A program made the translations under genes and the position numbers. From contig NZ_LBMW01000003.1 in assembly GCF_026168105.1 (NCBI RefSeq), positions 62,001-126,000 of the forward strand: a stretch of DNA of 64,000 nt. Reading direction: 5' to 3'. The first letter of the stretch is position 1. Each line of letters starts with the position of its first letter. Below the pieces are notes generated by a model. The model was not told the DNA's origin, did not search any database, and worked only from the letters and a program-made list of their open reading frames with translations. Origin of the DNA: Streptomyces hygroscopicus (GTDB lineage Bacteria; Actinomycetota; Actinomycetes; Streptomycetales; Streptomycetaceae). Of the stretch, positions 32,547 to 42,782 are shown one piece after another.

Positions 32547-33968
32547 ATGAGTGGTGCCCCGCCCGAACCGGAGCGAGCATGGACGGTGGGTACTGCGCCA
32601 GGCATATTCCCAGTCGTCGGTCACGGTATCACCCTGGTCCGCCGACCGCTGGACTTTCTGAAATCCCTGTCCGCGCACGGAGATCTGGTCGAGATACGCC
32701 TCGGCCCCCGGCGTGCCTGGCTGGCGTGCCACCCGGAGCTGGTCCACCGGATACTCATGGACTCCCGCACCTTCGACAAGGGCGGTCCGCAGTACGAGAG
32801 ACTGCGGCCGCTGATGGGCAACGGCCTTGTCACCTGCGGCCATGAGGGACATCGACGGCAGCGCAGGCTCATTCAGCCCACCTTCCGTCCCTCCCGGATC
32901 GCCGACTACGCCACGGTGATGGGCGAGGAGGCCGAGTCGACGTGCCGGGCGTGGCGGTCCGGGACGAAGGTCGACGTCAGTGCGGCCATGCTGGCCCTGA
33001 CCACACGGGTGACCAGCCGGGTCCTCCTCTCCGACTCCCTCGACGCCGCGACCGTCGCCGAGGTGCGGAACTGTCTCGCCGCCCTCGTCCAGGGGCTGTT
33101 CATCCGTACGGTCGTGCCGCTCGGCCCCCTGTTCCGCATTCCCACGCCCGCAAACCGCCGCTATCGGCGGGCGTTCGACCGCCTGCACGCGATCATCGAC
33201 TCGGTCGTCGACGAGCGTCGGAGGGGCACTCCCCGGGACGATCTGCTGGGGTCCCTACTGGAAGCCGAGGCAGACCGCGGGGGAGCCTCGGGGGTCACCG
33301 GCCGGGAAATACACGACCAGTTGATCACTCTTCTGCTCACCGGAGTCGAAAGCACGGCGATGTGTCTGGGTTCCGTCTTCAGCCTCCTGCCCGCTCATCC
33401 GGAGGTCGAGCGCCGAGTGCACGCCGAAGCCGACGCCGTGCTCACCGACGGGCTCCGTCCCGGCCTGCGGGAACTGCCCGGCCTGGTCCACACCCGCAGC
33501 GTCGTCATGGAGACCCTGCGTGTGTACCCGCCCGGCTGGCTCTTCACCCGGACCACCACCAGGGAGACGGAGCTCGCCGGACTTCGGCTCCCCGGGGGCG
33601 CCACCGTCCTGTACAGCCCCTATCTCCTGCACCACGACCCCGGGTCCTTCGCGGACCCCGACCGGTTCCTCCCCGAACGCTGGTTGCCCGGACAGACCGC
33701 GGCGGCGCCGAACGGCGCGATGCTGCCCTTCGCGGCCGGCAGCCGCAAATGCATCGGTGACACGTTCGCCATGGCGGAGGCCACCCTGGCCGTCGCGGCG
33801 ATCGCCCGTCGCTGGCGGCTGCGCCCGTTGCCCGGACATGTGGAGCAGCCGCGTCCGGCGGCGACCCTCGGGCCCAGGGCACTGGAGATGATCTGCGAAC
33901 CGCGTCGCCGTGTGCCGGCCGCGGGGGTCTCACGTGATCCGAACACCACTGTGGCGCAGGCCGAATGA
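32547..33968 (+). CDS. Cytochrome P450
   Basis: 473 aa, no membrane anchor. The I-helix oxygen-activation region is LLLTGVESTAM near residue 267 (TGVEST in place of AGxxT), the ExxR is METLR near 321 and the haem loop is FAAGSRKCIGDTFA with the thiolate Cys at about 402. FAAG replaces the common FGxG. The overall layout resembles P450s that act on cyclic terpenes. It is followed after 42 bp by a terpene synthase, so it probably oxidises that enzyme's product. Start ATG at 32547 with AGGTGG upstream. Confidence 0.93.
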   Translation: MSGAPPEPERAWTVGTAPGIFPVVGHGITLVRRPLDFLKSLSAHGDLVEIRLGPRRAWLACHPELVHRILMDSRTFDKGGPQYERLRPLMGNGLVTCGHEGHRRQRRLIQPTFRPSRIADYATVMGEEAESTCRAWRSGTKVDVSAAMLALTTRVTSRVLLSDSLDAATVAEVRNCLAALVQGLFIRTVVPLGPLFRIPTPANRRYRRAFDRLHAIIDSVVDERRRGTPRDDLLGSLLEAEADRGGASGVTGREIHDQLITLLLTGVESTAMCLGSVFSLLPAHPEVERRVHAEADAVLTDGLRPGLRELPGLVHTRSVVMETLRVYPPGWLFTRTTTRETELAGLRLPGGATVLYSPYLLHHDPGSFADPDRFLPERWLPGQTAAAPNGAMLPFAAGSRKCIGDTFAMAEATLAVAAIARRWRLRPLPGHVEQPRPAATLGPRALEMICEPRRRVPAAGVSRDPNTTVAQAE

Positions 33969-34010
33969 CGGTGACACCCCGCCTGCGGGACTACCGAAGG
34001 GAAGGTGACC

Positions 34011-35021
34011 ATGGTGCGCACGACCAGCGAAGGTACCGCGGCCGCATCGGACGCCGGAGTTGCAGCCCGAAGTCTGAAGGAACTGATCGAGGCCGAGCTC
34101 CACATGCCCTTTCCCCTTCTGAGCAGTCCGCATGAATCGGAGGTCGCGGCCGGTGTCGACAACTGGTTGCGCGACCGCGGGCTGAGCGACGACCCCCAGG
34201 TGACGGCGATGATCGCCTACACACGTCCCGCCGAACTCGCTTCCCGCAGCAACCCCACCATGGACCCCGGTCTTCTTCAGATCGCGGCCAACCAGATCGC
34301 CTACCAGTTCGTGTTCGACGACCACGCGGAGGACGTCGGCCGACGGCGGCCGAGCCGGCTGTTGCCGATGCTCTGCGAGAGCATCGGCATCCTGCGCGAC
34401 GACCAGCCTCCCAGCACGCCCCTCGGCGCCGCCCTGGCCGATCTCCACCGCCAGGTCCGGGAGCGCTGCACCCCCGCACAGGCCGCGCGATGGGCGTGGA
34501 ACAGTCGCGAATACGTACACGGCCTGCTGTACGAGGCGGTGGCCCAGACCGATCCCCGCCGAATACGAATCGGTCTGTGCGGTTCCATACGGTCGCTCAC
34601 CGCGGGCGTCGAGCCCTTCCACCCCCTGTGCGAGGCCGCGCAGCCCGCCGAACTGCCGCCCGAGGAGCTGTTTCATCCCGCCGTGCTGCGCCTGCGGAGG
34701 CTGTCGGCCGATGCGGCTGTGTGGATACCCGACCTGTTCTCCGCGGTGAAGGAGCGACGGGCCGGCGGAGTGATCAATCTGGCCCTCGCCTACCACCACG
34801 CATACGACTGCTCCCTGCCGGAGGCCGTCGGACTGGCCATCCGGCGGATCAATGACACCATCCGCGAGTTCGAGCGGCTCTTCGAGGAGACCCGGCCGGA
34901 GCTGAGCCCCGACGCCATCGGCTATGTGGAGGGCGTGGCCGGGTGGATCGGCGGCTGTTACCACTGGTCCCGCAGCGTGCCACGCTACGCGGACACGGCG
35001 ACCGTACCCGTCGGCCCCTGA
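34011..35021 (+). CDS. Class I terpene synthase with atypical NSE motif
   Basis: 336 aa, the usual size for bacterial sesquiterpene-type cyclases. The aspartate-rich motif is FVFDDHAED at about residues 100-108; the pyrophosphate-sensing Arg region is IRSLTAG near 200; the C-terminal RY pair is in WSRSVPRYAD near 324. The NSE triad that normally reads NDxxSxxxE is PDLFSAVKE at about 240, so the first metal ligand Asn is replaced by Pro while Ser and Glu remain. Start ATG at 34011 behind AAGGGAAGG. Product unknown; it pairs with the upstream P450. Confidence 0.88.
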   Translation: MVRTTSEGTAAASDAGVAARSLKELIEAELHMPFPLLSSPHESEVAAGVDNWLRDRGLSDDPQVTAMIAYTRPAELASRSNPTMDPGLLQIAANQIAYQFVFDDHAEDVGRRRPSRLLPMLCESIGILRDDQPPSTPLGAALADLHRQVRERCTPAQAARWAWNSREYVHGLLYEAVAQTDPRRIRIGLCGSIRSLTAGVEPFHPLCEAAQPAELPPEELFHPAVLRLRRLSADAAVWIPDLFSAVKERRAGGVINLALAYHHAYDCSLPEAVGLAIRRINDTIREFERLFEETRPELSPDAIGYVEGVAGWIGGCYHWSRSVPRYADTATVPVGP

Positions 35022-35209
35022 AGAACCACCGACCTCCCCGGAGGGAGACCGGAACAGCCTCGCTACCCGAGCTACGCAGGGACAAACCACCGAGTTGAAT
35101 GATTCATCCTTTCCATATGAGCTGATTCCCAAAGCCTCTACCGCGCGTCCCGGTGAGCGTACGCTCAACCCTGTCTTCCGACGGCTGACGGCAGGAAGCG
35201 GCAGGGTAC

Positions 35210-38119
35210 ATGGCGAACGGATCACGGCAACCGGTCGCCGGGCAGCGGGTGTTGCTCGAGCGCCATCGGGAACTCGACGCGGTCGACTCTGCGTTGGCGG
35301 ACCTGCACGACTTCGTCGACGGCGTCGCGCGGGCGCCACGGGGCGGACTGCTCGCCTTCACCGGTTCGGCCGGGCTGGGAAAGACGACTCTCCTCGGCGA
35401 GGTGCGCTCCTGCGCCACGGCACACGGATTCACGGTGCTGTCGGCCAAGGGCGGCGAGAAAGAGCAGGGCCTGGCCTTCCACGTGGTCCGCCAGCTCGCC
35501 CAGCCCGTCCTGGCGGCGATGGAGGGGACGGATCGCCGGGAGCTGCTGGGCAGTTGGTACGACATCGTTGCCGCCGCTCTCGGCATCGAGGCGCAGGACA
35601 CCTCCCGGATCCCGGATCCCTCCGGGGTGCGTGACGGTCTGGACTGGGTCATGACCCGGCTGACGGTGACGAAGGCGCCCGTGGTCCTGCTCCTGGACGA
35701 CATGCATTGGGCCGATGAGGAGTCCCTGAGCTGGCTCGCCTCCTTCGCGCCACGGGTGGCGGACCTTCCGCTGCTGATCGTCGTCGCCTACCGGCCCGAC
35801 GAACTGCCGCCCGGCGCCACCACTTTCCGCTCCCTCGCCGAGCGTCAGGGGAACCGTCCCTACGCACTGGCCCCACTCACCGCGGACGGCGTGGCGAGCA
35901 TCGTCCGGGAAAGGGTGGGAGAGGAAGCCGAGGACGAGTTCTGCGGCGAATGCTGGGCGATCACCGGTGGCAGCCCGTTCGAGACGGTCGAGCTCGCCAT
36001 CCGGCTCGGCGAACGGCAGGTGAAGGGCACCCAGGACGAGTTGGGTGTGATGCGGGACCTCGCCTCGGCGGTCAAGGGGACGGGCCTGATCGAGTGTCTG
36101 CGTTGGCTCGGCACGTCCACCACGCGCTTCGCCTGGGCCGCCGCCGTACTGGGTACGTCCATCTCACCCGACCTCGCCGCCGCCATCGCGGTCCTCGGCA
36201 CCGAGCAGGCCGCCGAAGCGACGGAGAAATTGCGTGCCGCCCGGATCCTGACCGTCGGCCAGGCACCCTGCGGCCACCTGGAGTTCGTGCATCCCCTGAT
36301 CGCCACCGCCGTCTACCGGGCCATCCCCCCGGCCCTGCGGGTCGGACTGCACAATGCGGCCGCGGAGGCGGTCCGCGCGGCCGGGCACGGGGCAACCGCG
36401 GCGGCCCGGCATCTGCTGGAGGTTCCCTGCGAGGGCAACGGGGAGGCGGTCGAGTGTCTGCGGGAGGCCGCCCGTGAGTACCTGCGCGCGGGGGCACCGG
36501 AGGCCGCCCGGCGCGTGCTGGTCCGGGCACTGCGGGAGCCACCCGCCCCGGAGGACCGCGCGATGCTGCTCTACGAACTCGCCGGGGCGACCTTCCTGAT
36601 CGAACCCACGGCCACGGTCCGCCATCTGCGCGCTGCGCTCGCGCAACCCGTGATCGACCGCGAGCTGCGTGCCCGCATCGTCTACCGGCTGACCCAGGCG
36701 CTGGCCCACACCGACAGAGTCGCGGAGGCCGCCTCCGTGGCCGCGGACGAGGCACGGCAGGCCGCCGATCCGCGCACCCGACTGCGTATGCAGGCCGACC
36801 ACTTCCAATGGAGCTCCTGCCGAACCGACGAGCCCGACCCGGCCGCCCGCTCACGCAGGCTGGCACGGCTGGCCGAGCGCCTCACCGGCCGTGGTCCGGA
36901 GGAACGCTACATCCTTGGCCTCAGGGCCTGGGACGCCCTGTTGCGGGGTGAGCCGCGCACGACCGCCCTCAAGTATGCCGAGGAGGCTCTGCGCGGCGGA
37001 CTGAGCTGGACCGACGAGAACCGGGGCTTCGAGGTGCCGGTCTCGGCCGCCCTGGTGTTCATGTACTGCGACCAGCCCCGACGCGCCGAAGAGCTGTTCA
37101 CCCGGGGTATCGCCGAGTGCGCGGCGAAGGGCTGGCGCGGCTCCCACCTCGCCCTGGGCCAGACCCTGTTCGGGTACATCCGGCACCGCCGGGGCTGTCT
37201 GGCCGAGGCGGAGGAACTGGTCCGGGAAGGCCTGCGCATCGCCAACCGGGTCAAGGAGGGAGTACCCGCCCAGTTGTTCGCCGTCGGCATCCTCATCCAG
37301 ATCCTGCTGGCCCGTGGCCGCACCGCCGAAGCTCGCCGGCTCGCCGACTCGTACCGCTACGGTGAGACCTTGCCGAACGCCGTCATCTACCCCAACCCCC
37401 GTACGGTGTACGCCGAACTGCTTCTGGCCGAGGGGCGGCGCGAAGAGGCCGGTAGCCTGCTGTCCGCCGTGGGGGAGTGGCTGGAGTCACGGGCCTGGCG
37501 CAATCCGGCGTGGTGCCCCTGGGAGCTGGACCTCGCCTCCGCCCTCGCCACCACCGCTCCCGAGCGGGCGGTCCGCCTCGCCGGCGACGCGGTCAAGAGG
37601 GCACGGGACTTCGGGGCGGCCTCCACCGTCGGTCAGGCGCTCCACACCGAGGCCGAGGTGACCGGCGGACCGGCCGCGCTCGAGCTGTATGCAGAGGCGG
37701 TCGGGCATCTGGAACGCTCACCGGCCTCGTATGAACTGGCCCGTGCCCTCGTCGGCCACGGCGCCGCGCTGTCCCGGAACGGCCAGCCGCAGGATGCCGC
37801 CGACCGGCTCTACCGGGGCCTGGAAGTCGCCGTGCACTGCGGCGCCGAGGGCCTGGCCGCGCGCGCCAGGGAGGAACTCTCCGCGGCCGGGCTGCGGCCA
37901 CTGCCGCTGCGCTACGCGCAGACGGACACACTCACCGCCCATGAACGCAGAGCCGCCGAGATGTCCGCCAAGGGCGGCCGGTCGGCGGCGATCGCGACGG
38001 AACTGCGCCTCACCGAGCAAGGCGTGAGGCAGCTCCTGTCCTCCGTCTACCGCAAGGTCGGCACCGATGCCGTCGGCCTCGCCAGAGCCCTGGAAACCTT
38101 TCCCCGCCCTCTGCCATGA
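35210..38119 (+). CDS. LAL-type (large) LuxR-family ATP-binding regulator
   Basis: 969 aa. The Walker A FTGSAGLGKTTLLG lies at about residues 50-63 and the Walker B VVLLLDDMHWADEE at about 158-171; a long helical TPR-like middle follows; the C-terminal helix-turn-helix is at about 907-962 (TAHERRAAEMSAKGGRSAAI then EQGVRQLLSSVYRKV), the LuxR type. LAL regulators activate transcription after binding ATP and an inducer and often govern secondary-metabolite clusters. It lies 188 bp after the terpene synthase on the same strand and is a likely pathway regulator. Confidence 0.92.
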   Translation: MANGSRQPVAGQRVLLERHRELDAVDSALADLHDFVDGVARAPRGGLLAFTGSAGLGKTTLLGEVRSCATAHGFTVLSAKGGEKEQGLAFHVVRQLAQPVLAAMEGTDRRELLGSWYDIVAAALGIEAQDTSRIPDPSGVRDGLDWVMTRLTVTKAPVVLLLDDMHWADEESLSWLASFAPRVADLPLLIVVAYRPDELPPGATTFRSLAERQGNRPYALAPLTADGVASIVRERVGEEAEDEFCGECWAITGGSPFETVELAIRLGERQVKGTQDELGVMRDLASAVKGTGLIECLRWLGTSTTRFAWAAAVLGTSISPDLAAAIAVLGTEQAAEATEKLRAARILTVGQAPCGHLEFVHPLIATAVYRAIPPALRVGLHNAAAEAVRAAGHGATAAARHLLEVPCEGNGEAVECLREAAREYLRAGAPEAARRVLVRALREPPAPEDRAMLLYELAGATFLIEPTATVRHLRAALAQPVIDRELRARIVYRLTQALAHTDRVAEAASVAADEARQAADPRTRLRMQADHFQWSSCRTDEPDPAARSRRLARLAERLTGRGPEERYILGLRAWDALLRGEPRTTALKYAEEALRGGLSWTDENRGFEVPVSAALVFMYCDQPRRAEELFTRGIAECAAKGWRGSHLALGQTLFGYIRHRRGCLAEAEELVREGLRIANRVKEGVPAQLFAVGILIQILLARGRTAEARRLADSYRYGETLPNAVIYPNPRTVYAELLLAEGRREEAGSLLSAVGEWLESRAWRNPAWCPWELDLASALATTAPERAVRLAGDAVKRARDFGAASTVGQALHTEAEVTGGPAALELYAEAVGHLERSPASYELARALVGHGAALSRNGQPQDAADRLYRGLEVAVHCGAEGLAARAREELSAAGLRPLPLRYAQTDTLTAHERRAAEMSAKGGRSAAIATELRLTEQGVRQLLSSVYRKVGTDAVGLARALETFPRPLP

Positions 38120-38141
38120 CCCCTGCCCGTGCCGGGAGTTC

Positions 38142-38867
<726 letters not shown>

Positions 38868-39085
38868 GTCACGCCCCTTGCGGTTCGTCGCGCAACCCGG
38901 CCGCAGCCTCGATCTCGGCAACGCCGTCGACGCGGCTCAGGTCTGTCCGTACGTGGGTCATCGGCCCGCCTCCGAGGACGTCGAAGCAATCGGCTCAGGG
39001 TCTGGACTCTGAGTATAGGGTGTAGACAATAATTCCAAAGAGACATCCGCCGGACCGAAGGCAGCACCCAGAACGGAGTAGGTAC

Positions 39086-40054
39086 ATGACCGACACCCCG
39101 CTCGTCACCCTGGAGGACGTCCGTGACGCTGCCGCGCGGATCAAGGGGGTGGCCCACCGCACTCCCGTCCTGCGGTCGCGCACCCTGGACGACCTGGTCG
39201 GCGCGGAGGTCTTCCTGAAATGTGAGAACTTCCAGCGGATAGGCGCCTTCAAGTTCCGCGGGGCGTACAACGCCGCTTCCCGGCTGTCCGCCGAGCAGTT
39301 GGCGAAGGGAATCGCCGCGTACTCCTCCGGCAACCACGCGCAGGCGGTCGCCCTGGCCGCCAGGGAGCTCGGCACCACCGCCGTGATCCTCATGCCGGAG
39401 GACACTCCGCGCTCGAAGAGGGAGGCGACGGCCGGTTACGGGGCGGAGATCCTCACCTACGACCGCTACACCGGCGACCGGGTGGCGATCGGGGAGGCGC
39501 TCGCGGCCGAGCGCGGCCTGGCGCTCGTGCCTCCGTACGAGCACCCGCATGTGATCGCCGGACAGGGCACGGCCGCCCTCGAACTGCTGGAGGAGGCCGG
39601 TGACCTGGACGCCGTGGTGGTGCCGGTCGGCGGCGGCGGCCTGATCGCCGGTACGGCAACGGCCGCGAAGGGGCTCCTCCCCGCGATGCGGGTCATCGGT
39701 GTCGAGCCCGAGAACGGCGACGACACCAAGCGGTCCCTGGAGGCCGGGCGACGCGTCTCCATCCCCGTGCCCCGCACCATCGCCGACGGTCAGGCCGCGG
39801 ACATCCCCGGCGAGCTCACCTTCTCCGTCAATCAGCGGCTCGTGGACGAGATCGCCCTCGTCGGTGACGACCAGATCCGTGATGCCATGCGGTTCGCCTT
39901 CGAACGCCTGAAGATCGTCGTCGAGCCCAGTGGCGCGACCGCCCTGGCCGCACTGCTGGCCCACCGGATCGACCGTGGGCCGCGCAGGATCGGCGTCATC
40001 GTCTCCGGGGGCAACATCGGTGCCGAGCGGTTCGCCGAGATGCTCCATGGCTGA
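39086..40054 (+). CDS. Threonine/serine ammonia-lyase-like PLP enzyme
   Basis: 322 aa, catalytic domain only, without the C-terminal ACT domain of biosynthetic IlvA, so of the catabolic type. The PLP Lys is in RIGAFKFRGA near residue 56; the substrate loop is YSSGNHAQA near 83; the phosphate-binding tetraglycine is VGGGGLIAG near 185. It deaminates Thr or Ser to a ketoacid, or a hydroxyaspartate in related enzymes; which one cannot be told. Start ATG at 39086 behind GGAG. Divergent from the YheO-like regulator. Confidence 0.9.
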   Translation: MTDTPLVTLEDVRDAAARIKGVAHRTPVLRSRTLDDLVGAEVFLKCENFQRIGAFKFRGAYNAASRLSAEQLAKGIAAYSSGNHAQAVALAARELGTTAVILMPEDTPRSKREATAGYGAEILTYDRYTGDRVAIGEALAAERGLALVPPYEHPHVIAGQGTAALELLEEAGDLDAVVVPVGGGGLIAGTATAAKGLLPAMRVIGVEPENGDDTKRSLEAGRRVSIPVPRTIADGQAADIPGELTFSVNQRLVDEIALVGDDQIRDAMRFAFERLKIVVEPSGATALAALLAHRIDRGPRRIGVIVSGGNIGAERFAEMLHG

Positions 40055-40165
40055 CGGCGCGTCACCGGACGGGGCACCGGTACGAGTCCGGCCTGCCGGT
40101 GCCCGCCCGAAGCCAACCGCTCGGGCATCTCCCGCACGGCGGCACATGCCCGGGTGCTCACCGGG

Positions 40166-40732
40166 TCACCGGACCGGGGAGTCGAGGAGCCCGGCCACCA
40201 GCCCGCGCGCGAATGCGGCGTCCAGGCGGTCCGGGCGGAAGAGGATGCGGTACATCAGGGGAGCGACGACGCGGTCCATGACCGCCTCGACCTCGGGTGC
40301 CCTCTCCCCGCGGTCCACCGCCCGGGCCAGGATGACGTCGACCTGCTCGGCCGCGTAGGCGGAGCACCGTCCGGCATTGCTGCCGTCCGGGTCCCCGAGA
40401 AGGGCGTCTCGGATGTAGGCGCGGCCCGGGGGAGAGGCCATCTCCTCGAGGAACTGCTCGGCCCAGGCCTGAAGATCGGACGCCAGGTCGCCCCGGTCCT
40501 CCGGTGGCGCCTCGGGCCGCAGACGCTCGACCGCCACGTCGGACAGCAGCTCCTGAAGGTCGCCCCAGCGGCGGTAGATCGTGGAGGGGGTGACCCCGGC
40601 GCGGGCGGCCACCAGGGGCACGGTCAGTGCCTCGCGGCCCTGTTCCGCCTCGAGTTCGCGTACGGCGGCGTGCACCGAGGCCTGCACCCTGGCGCTTCGG
40701 CCCCCGGGGCGCACCATCGGCTTACGGCTCAT
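40166..40732 (-). CDS. TetR-family transcriptional regulator
   Basis: 188 aa. The helix-turn-helix is TVPLVAARAGVTPSTIYRRW at about residues 37-56, followed by the ligand domain with the usual C-terminal helices. Start ATG at 40732, though the GGAGG is only one base from it and an in-frame ATG at 40717 is possible. It is divergent from the MBL hydrolase across 165 bp that contains three copies of a TTAAAGCAAA-type box, so it probably represses both genes. Confidence 0.9.
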   Translation of the reverse strand: MSRKPMVRPGGRSARVQASVHAAVRELEAEQGREALTVPLVAARAGVTPSTIYRRWGDLQELLSDVAVERLRPEAPPEDRGDLASDLQAWAEQFLEEMASPPGRAYIRDALLGDPDGSNAGRCSAYAAEQVDVILARAVDRGERAPEVEAVMDRVVAPLMYRILFRPDRLDAAFARGLVAGLLDSPVR

Positions 40733-40741
40733 GCCTCCAGC

Positions 40742-40836
40742 TTAAAGCAAATCTGTAGCTTCAAGGGCCGCTCGGGCGTGCAAAAGCTAATGCTTTGCTT
40801 TAGTTGACCTCAAGTCCTACGATGACTTAAAGCAAA
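40742..40836. promoter_or_regulatory. TetR operator region: three AAAGCAAA boxes
   Basis: TTAAAGCAAA occurs at 40742-40751 and again at 40827-40836, and its inverse TTTGCTTTA at 40794-40802. In between, AAAGC-TAAT-GCTTT (40783-40796) is an inverted repeat. All lie between the divergent TetR and MBL starts. The combination is what one expects from a TetR repressor binding both promoters. Confidence 0.55.
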
Positions 40837-40897
40837 CGAGTTGCGTTTGGTGGCGGGCTACCGCATCCGCCGGACAGACCGAAGGGAACGACGGACC

Positions 40898-41824
40898 GTG
40901 CACGCGTCATCGGGCGAAGAACCCACCGCCAGCCCCTCCTGGACCGTGGGTGACATCATCATCCACCGCATCGACGAGGTCCCGCTGCCGCCCGCGACCG
41001 GGCCCTGGCTGCTGCCCGGCGCGACCAAGGACGTGGTCGCACGACAGGACTGGCTGCGCCCCGACTTCGCCGACCCCGAAGGCGTCCTGCGCATCGACAG
41101 CCACAGCTTCGCCCTGTCGGCCGGCGGGCTGCGCGTTCTCGTCGACACCGGCATCGGCAACGGCAAGACACGGGCCAACCCCGCCTGGCACAACCTGCGG
41201 ACCGACTACCTCGAGCGCCTCGCCACCGCCGGATTCCCCCCGGACTCCGTCGACCTGGTCGTCCTGACGCATCTGCACACCGACCACGTCGGCTGGAACA
41301 CGCGGAAACAGCACGGTGCCTGGGTCCCCACCTTCCCCAACGCCCGCCATGTCATCTCCCGCACCGAGCGGGAGTTCTGGGCCGGGCACGACATGGACGA
41401 GCCGCGCAGGCAGATGTTCCGAGACTCCGTGGACCCCCTCGAGGACGCGGGTCTGCTCGACCTCGTCGACGTACCGGCCGAGGGCGCCGACATCGCTCCC
41501 GGTCTGCGTCTGATCCCGACCCCCGGCCACACCCCGGGCCACATCGCCGTCCGGATCAGCAGCCACGGTGAATCGGGGCTGATCACCGGCGACTGCATCC
41601 ACCACCCCGTCCAGCTCGCCGACCCCGCCATCGGCAGCTGCGTCGACATCGACCCCGCAGAGTCGGAGGCAACACGCCGTGCCCTGCTCGGCTCCCTCGC
41701 CGACACGCACACCCTCGTGCTGGGCACCCACTTCCCGCCGCCCACCGCAGGCCGCGTGATCAGGCACGAGAACACCTACCGGCTTTCGCCCGTCCCCGCC
41801 GTGCGGCGGGTTCTCCCGCGCTGA
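40898..41824 (+). CDS. MBL-fold metallo-hydrolase
   Basis: 308 aa. The metal motif is LTHLHTDHVGW (HxHxDH) near residue 128, with later ligands in TPGHTPGHIAV and GDCIHHPVQ and GTHFPPP near the end. The fold includes lactonases, phosphodiesterases and related hydrolases; the spacing is like quorum-quenching lactonase relatives but this is not proof. Start GTG at 40898 with AAGGGA upstream. Divergent from, and probably regulated by, the TetR gene. Confidence 0.85.
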   Translation: MHASSGEEPTASPSWTVGDIIIHRIDEVPLPPATGPWLLPGATKDVVARQDWLRPDFADPEGVLRIDSHSFALSAGGLRVLVDTGIGNGKTRANPAWHNLRTDYLERLATAGFPPDSVDLVVLTHLHTDHVGWNTRKQHGAWVPTFPNARHVISRTEREFWAGHDMDEPRRQMFRDSVDPLEDAGLLDLVDVPAEGADIAPGLRLIPTPGHTPGHIAVRISSHGESGLITGDCIHHPVQLADPAIGSCVDIDPAESEATRRALLGSLADTHTLVLGTHFPPPTAGRVIRHENTYRLSPVPAVRRVLPR

Positions 41825-41920
41825 ACTCACCTCTCCGCGGAGGCCGTTCTGACATTCCGGGCAGATGTACGTCACAGGCCGCGGCCGGGAGCGAGGAGGT
41901 GGTTCAACGGGCCTGGGAGA

Positions 41921-41952
41921 GCCTGTCCGCCGCCGTGCCGACGGCGGCAGGC
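41921..41952. terminator. Hairpin between convergent genes
   Basis: GCCTGTCCGCCGCCGT pairs with ACGGCGGCAGGC around GCCG, with a short bulge. It lies between the MBL (+) and secreted-protein (-) 3' ends. Confidence 0.45.
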
Positions 41953-41992
41953 GCCTCGCCGCCGAGCCGTCCAATTCACGGCCTGCCGGTTC

Positions 41993-42589
41993 CTACTGCA
42001 GGACCGTGATGGTGGATGTGAAGCCGGTGTCCGTCACTCCCGCGTCGGTGGCGCACTCGAGGGCGTGGCTGACAGGGTTGTCGAGGAACGCGTTGCTCTC
42101 GAAGAGCGCCCCGGCGAAAAGGCCCTTCGTCGCGATACCGGCGCCAGGCAGGTCCTCGAAGATGTTCCCCCGCTGGAAGTTCTCCAGAACCCTGGTCGTC
42201 CTCGTGCTGCCGTTGTCAAGGATCCAGGTGATCGCGAGGCTCAGAGTGCCGCCGGCGGACACGCACGAACTGCTGGGGAAGGACCCCGAGAACCTGTCCG
42301 TGTATCCGATGACCGAGTGCCCGTCTGTCGCCGTCTTGTCACCGCGCGAGTCCACACAGGATTGGGCCGTGGCGAATCCCGCGACCGTCACGTTCCGCGG
42401 CACATAGTTGATTCCCTGCTGCGGCTCGCCGGTGTTGCTGAAAGAGGCCGTGCCGGACACCGAGCAGGTCACGGCGGGCGTGGGGACGGCACCCGGCTTG
42501 GCGGAGGCAACGGCGGCCTCCGGTAGGGAGATCGCGGCCGTCGTCGTCCCGATCACGAGCAGTGCCTTGCCTGCGCGGCCGATTCTCAT
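41993..42589 (-). CDS. Secreted protein of unknown function
   Basis: 198 aa. A signal peptide is evident (IGRAGKALLVIGTTTAAISL, likely cleaved near residue 30). The mature part has four Cys (TCSVSG, QSCVDS, SSCVSA, ECATDA) and many Thr, Ser, Gly and Asn, with beta-type alternation, suggesting an extracellular beta-sandwich with two disulfides. No family is recognised. Start ATG at 42589 behind AGGAGA. It is monocistronic and divergent from the membrane phosphatase gene. Confidence 0.7.
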   Translation of the reverse strand: MRIGRAGKALLVIGTTTAAISLPEAAVASAKPGAVPTPAVTCSVSGTASFSNTGEPQQGINYVPRNVTVAGFATAQSCVDSRGDKTATDGHSVIGYTDRFSGSFPSSSCVSAGGTLSLAITWILDNGSTRTTRVLENFQRGNIFEDLPGAGIATKGLFAGALFESNAFLDNPVSHALECATDAGVTDTGFTSTITVLQ

Positions 42590-42782
42590 GAATTCTCCTG
42601 GAGTGTCATGGCGTTTCTCGAGCGTTTGTTGTACCGGAGAATCCGAACGCCGCACGGAAAACCGGGCAGCGACATCAGAAATAGGGCCGACCTGGTGACG
42701 TCCGCCGCAGAGTCCGCGCGGCTTTCTTCGAAACTCCGGGAGGAACCCGGGACGGATCACCCTGCCGGGCGAACGGCCGGAC

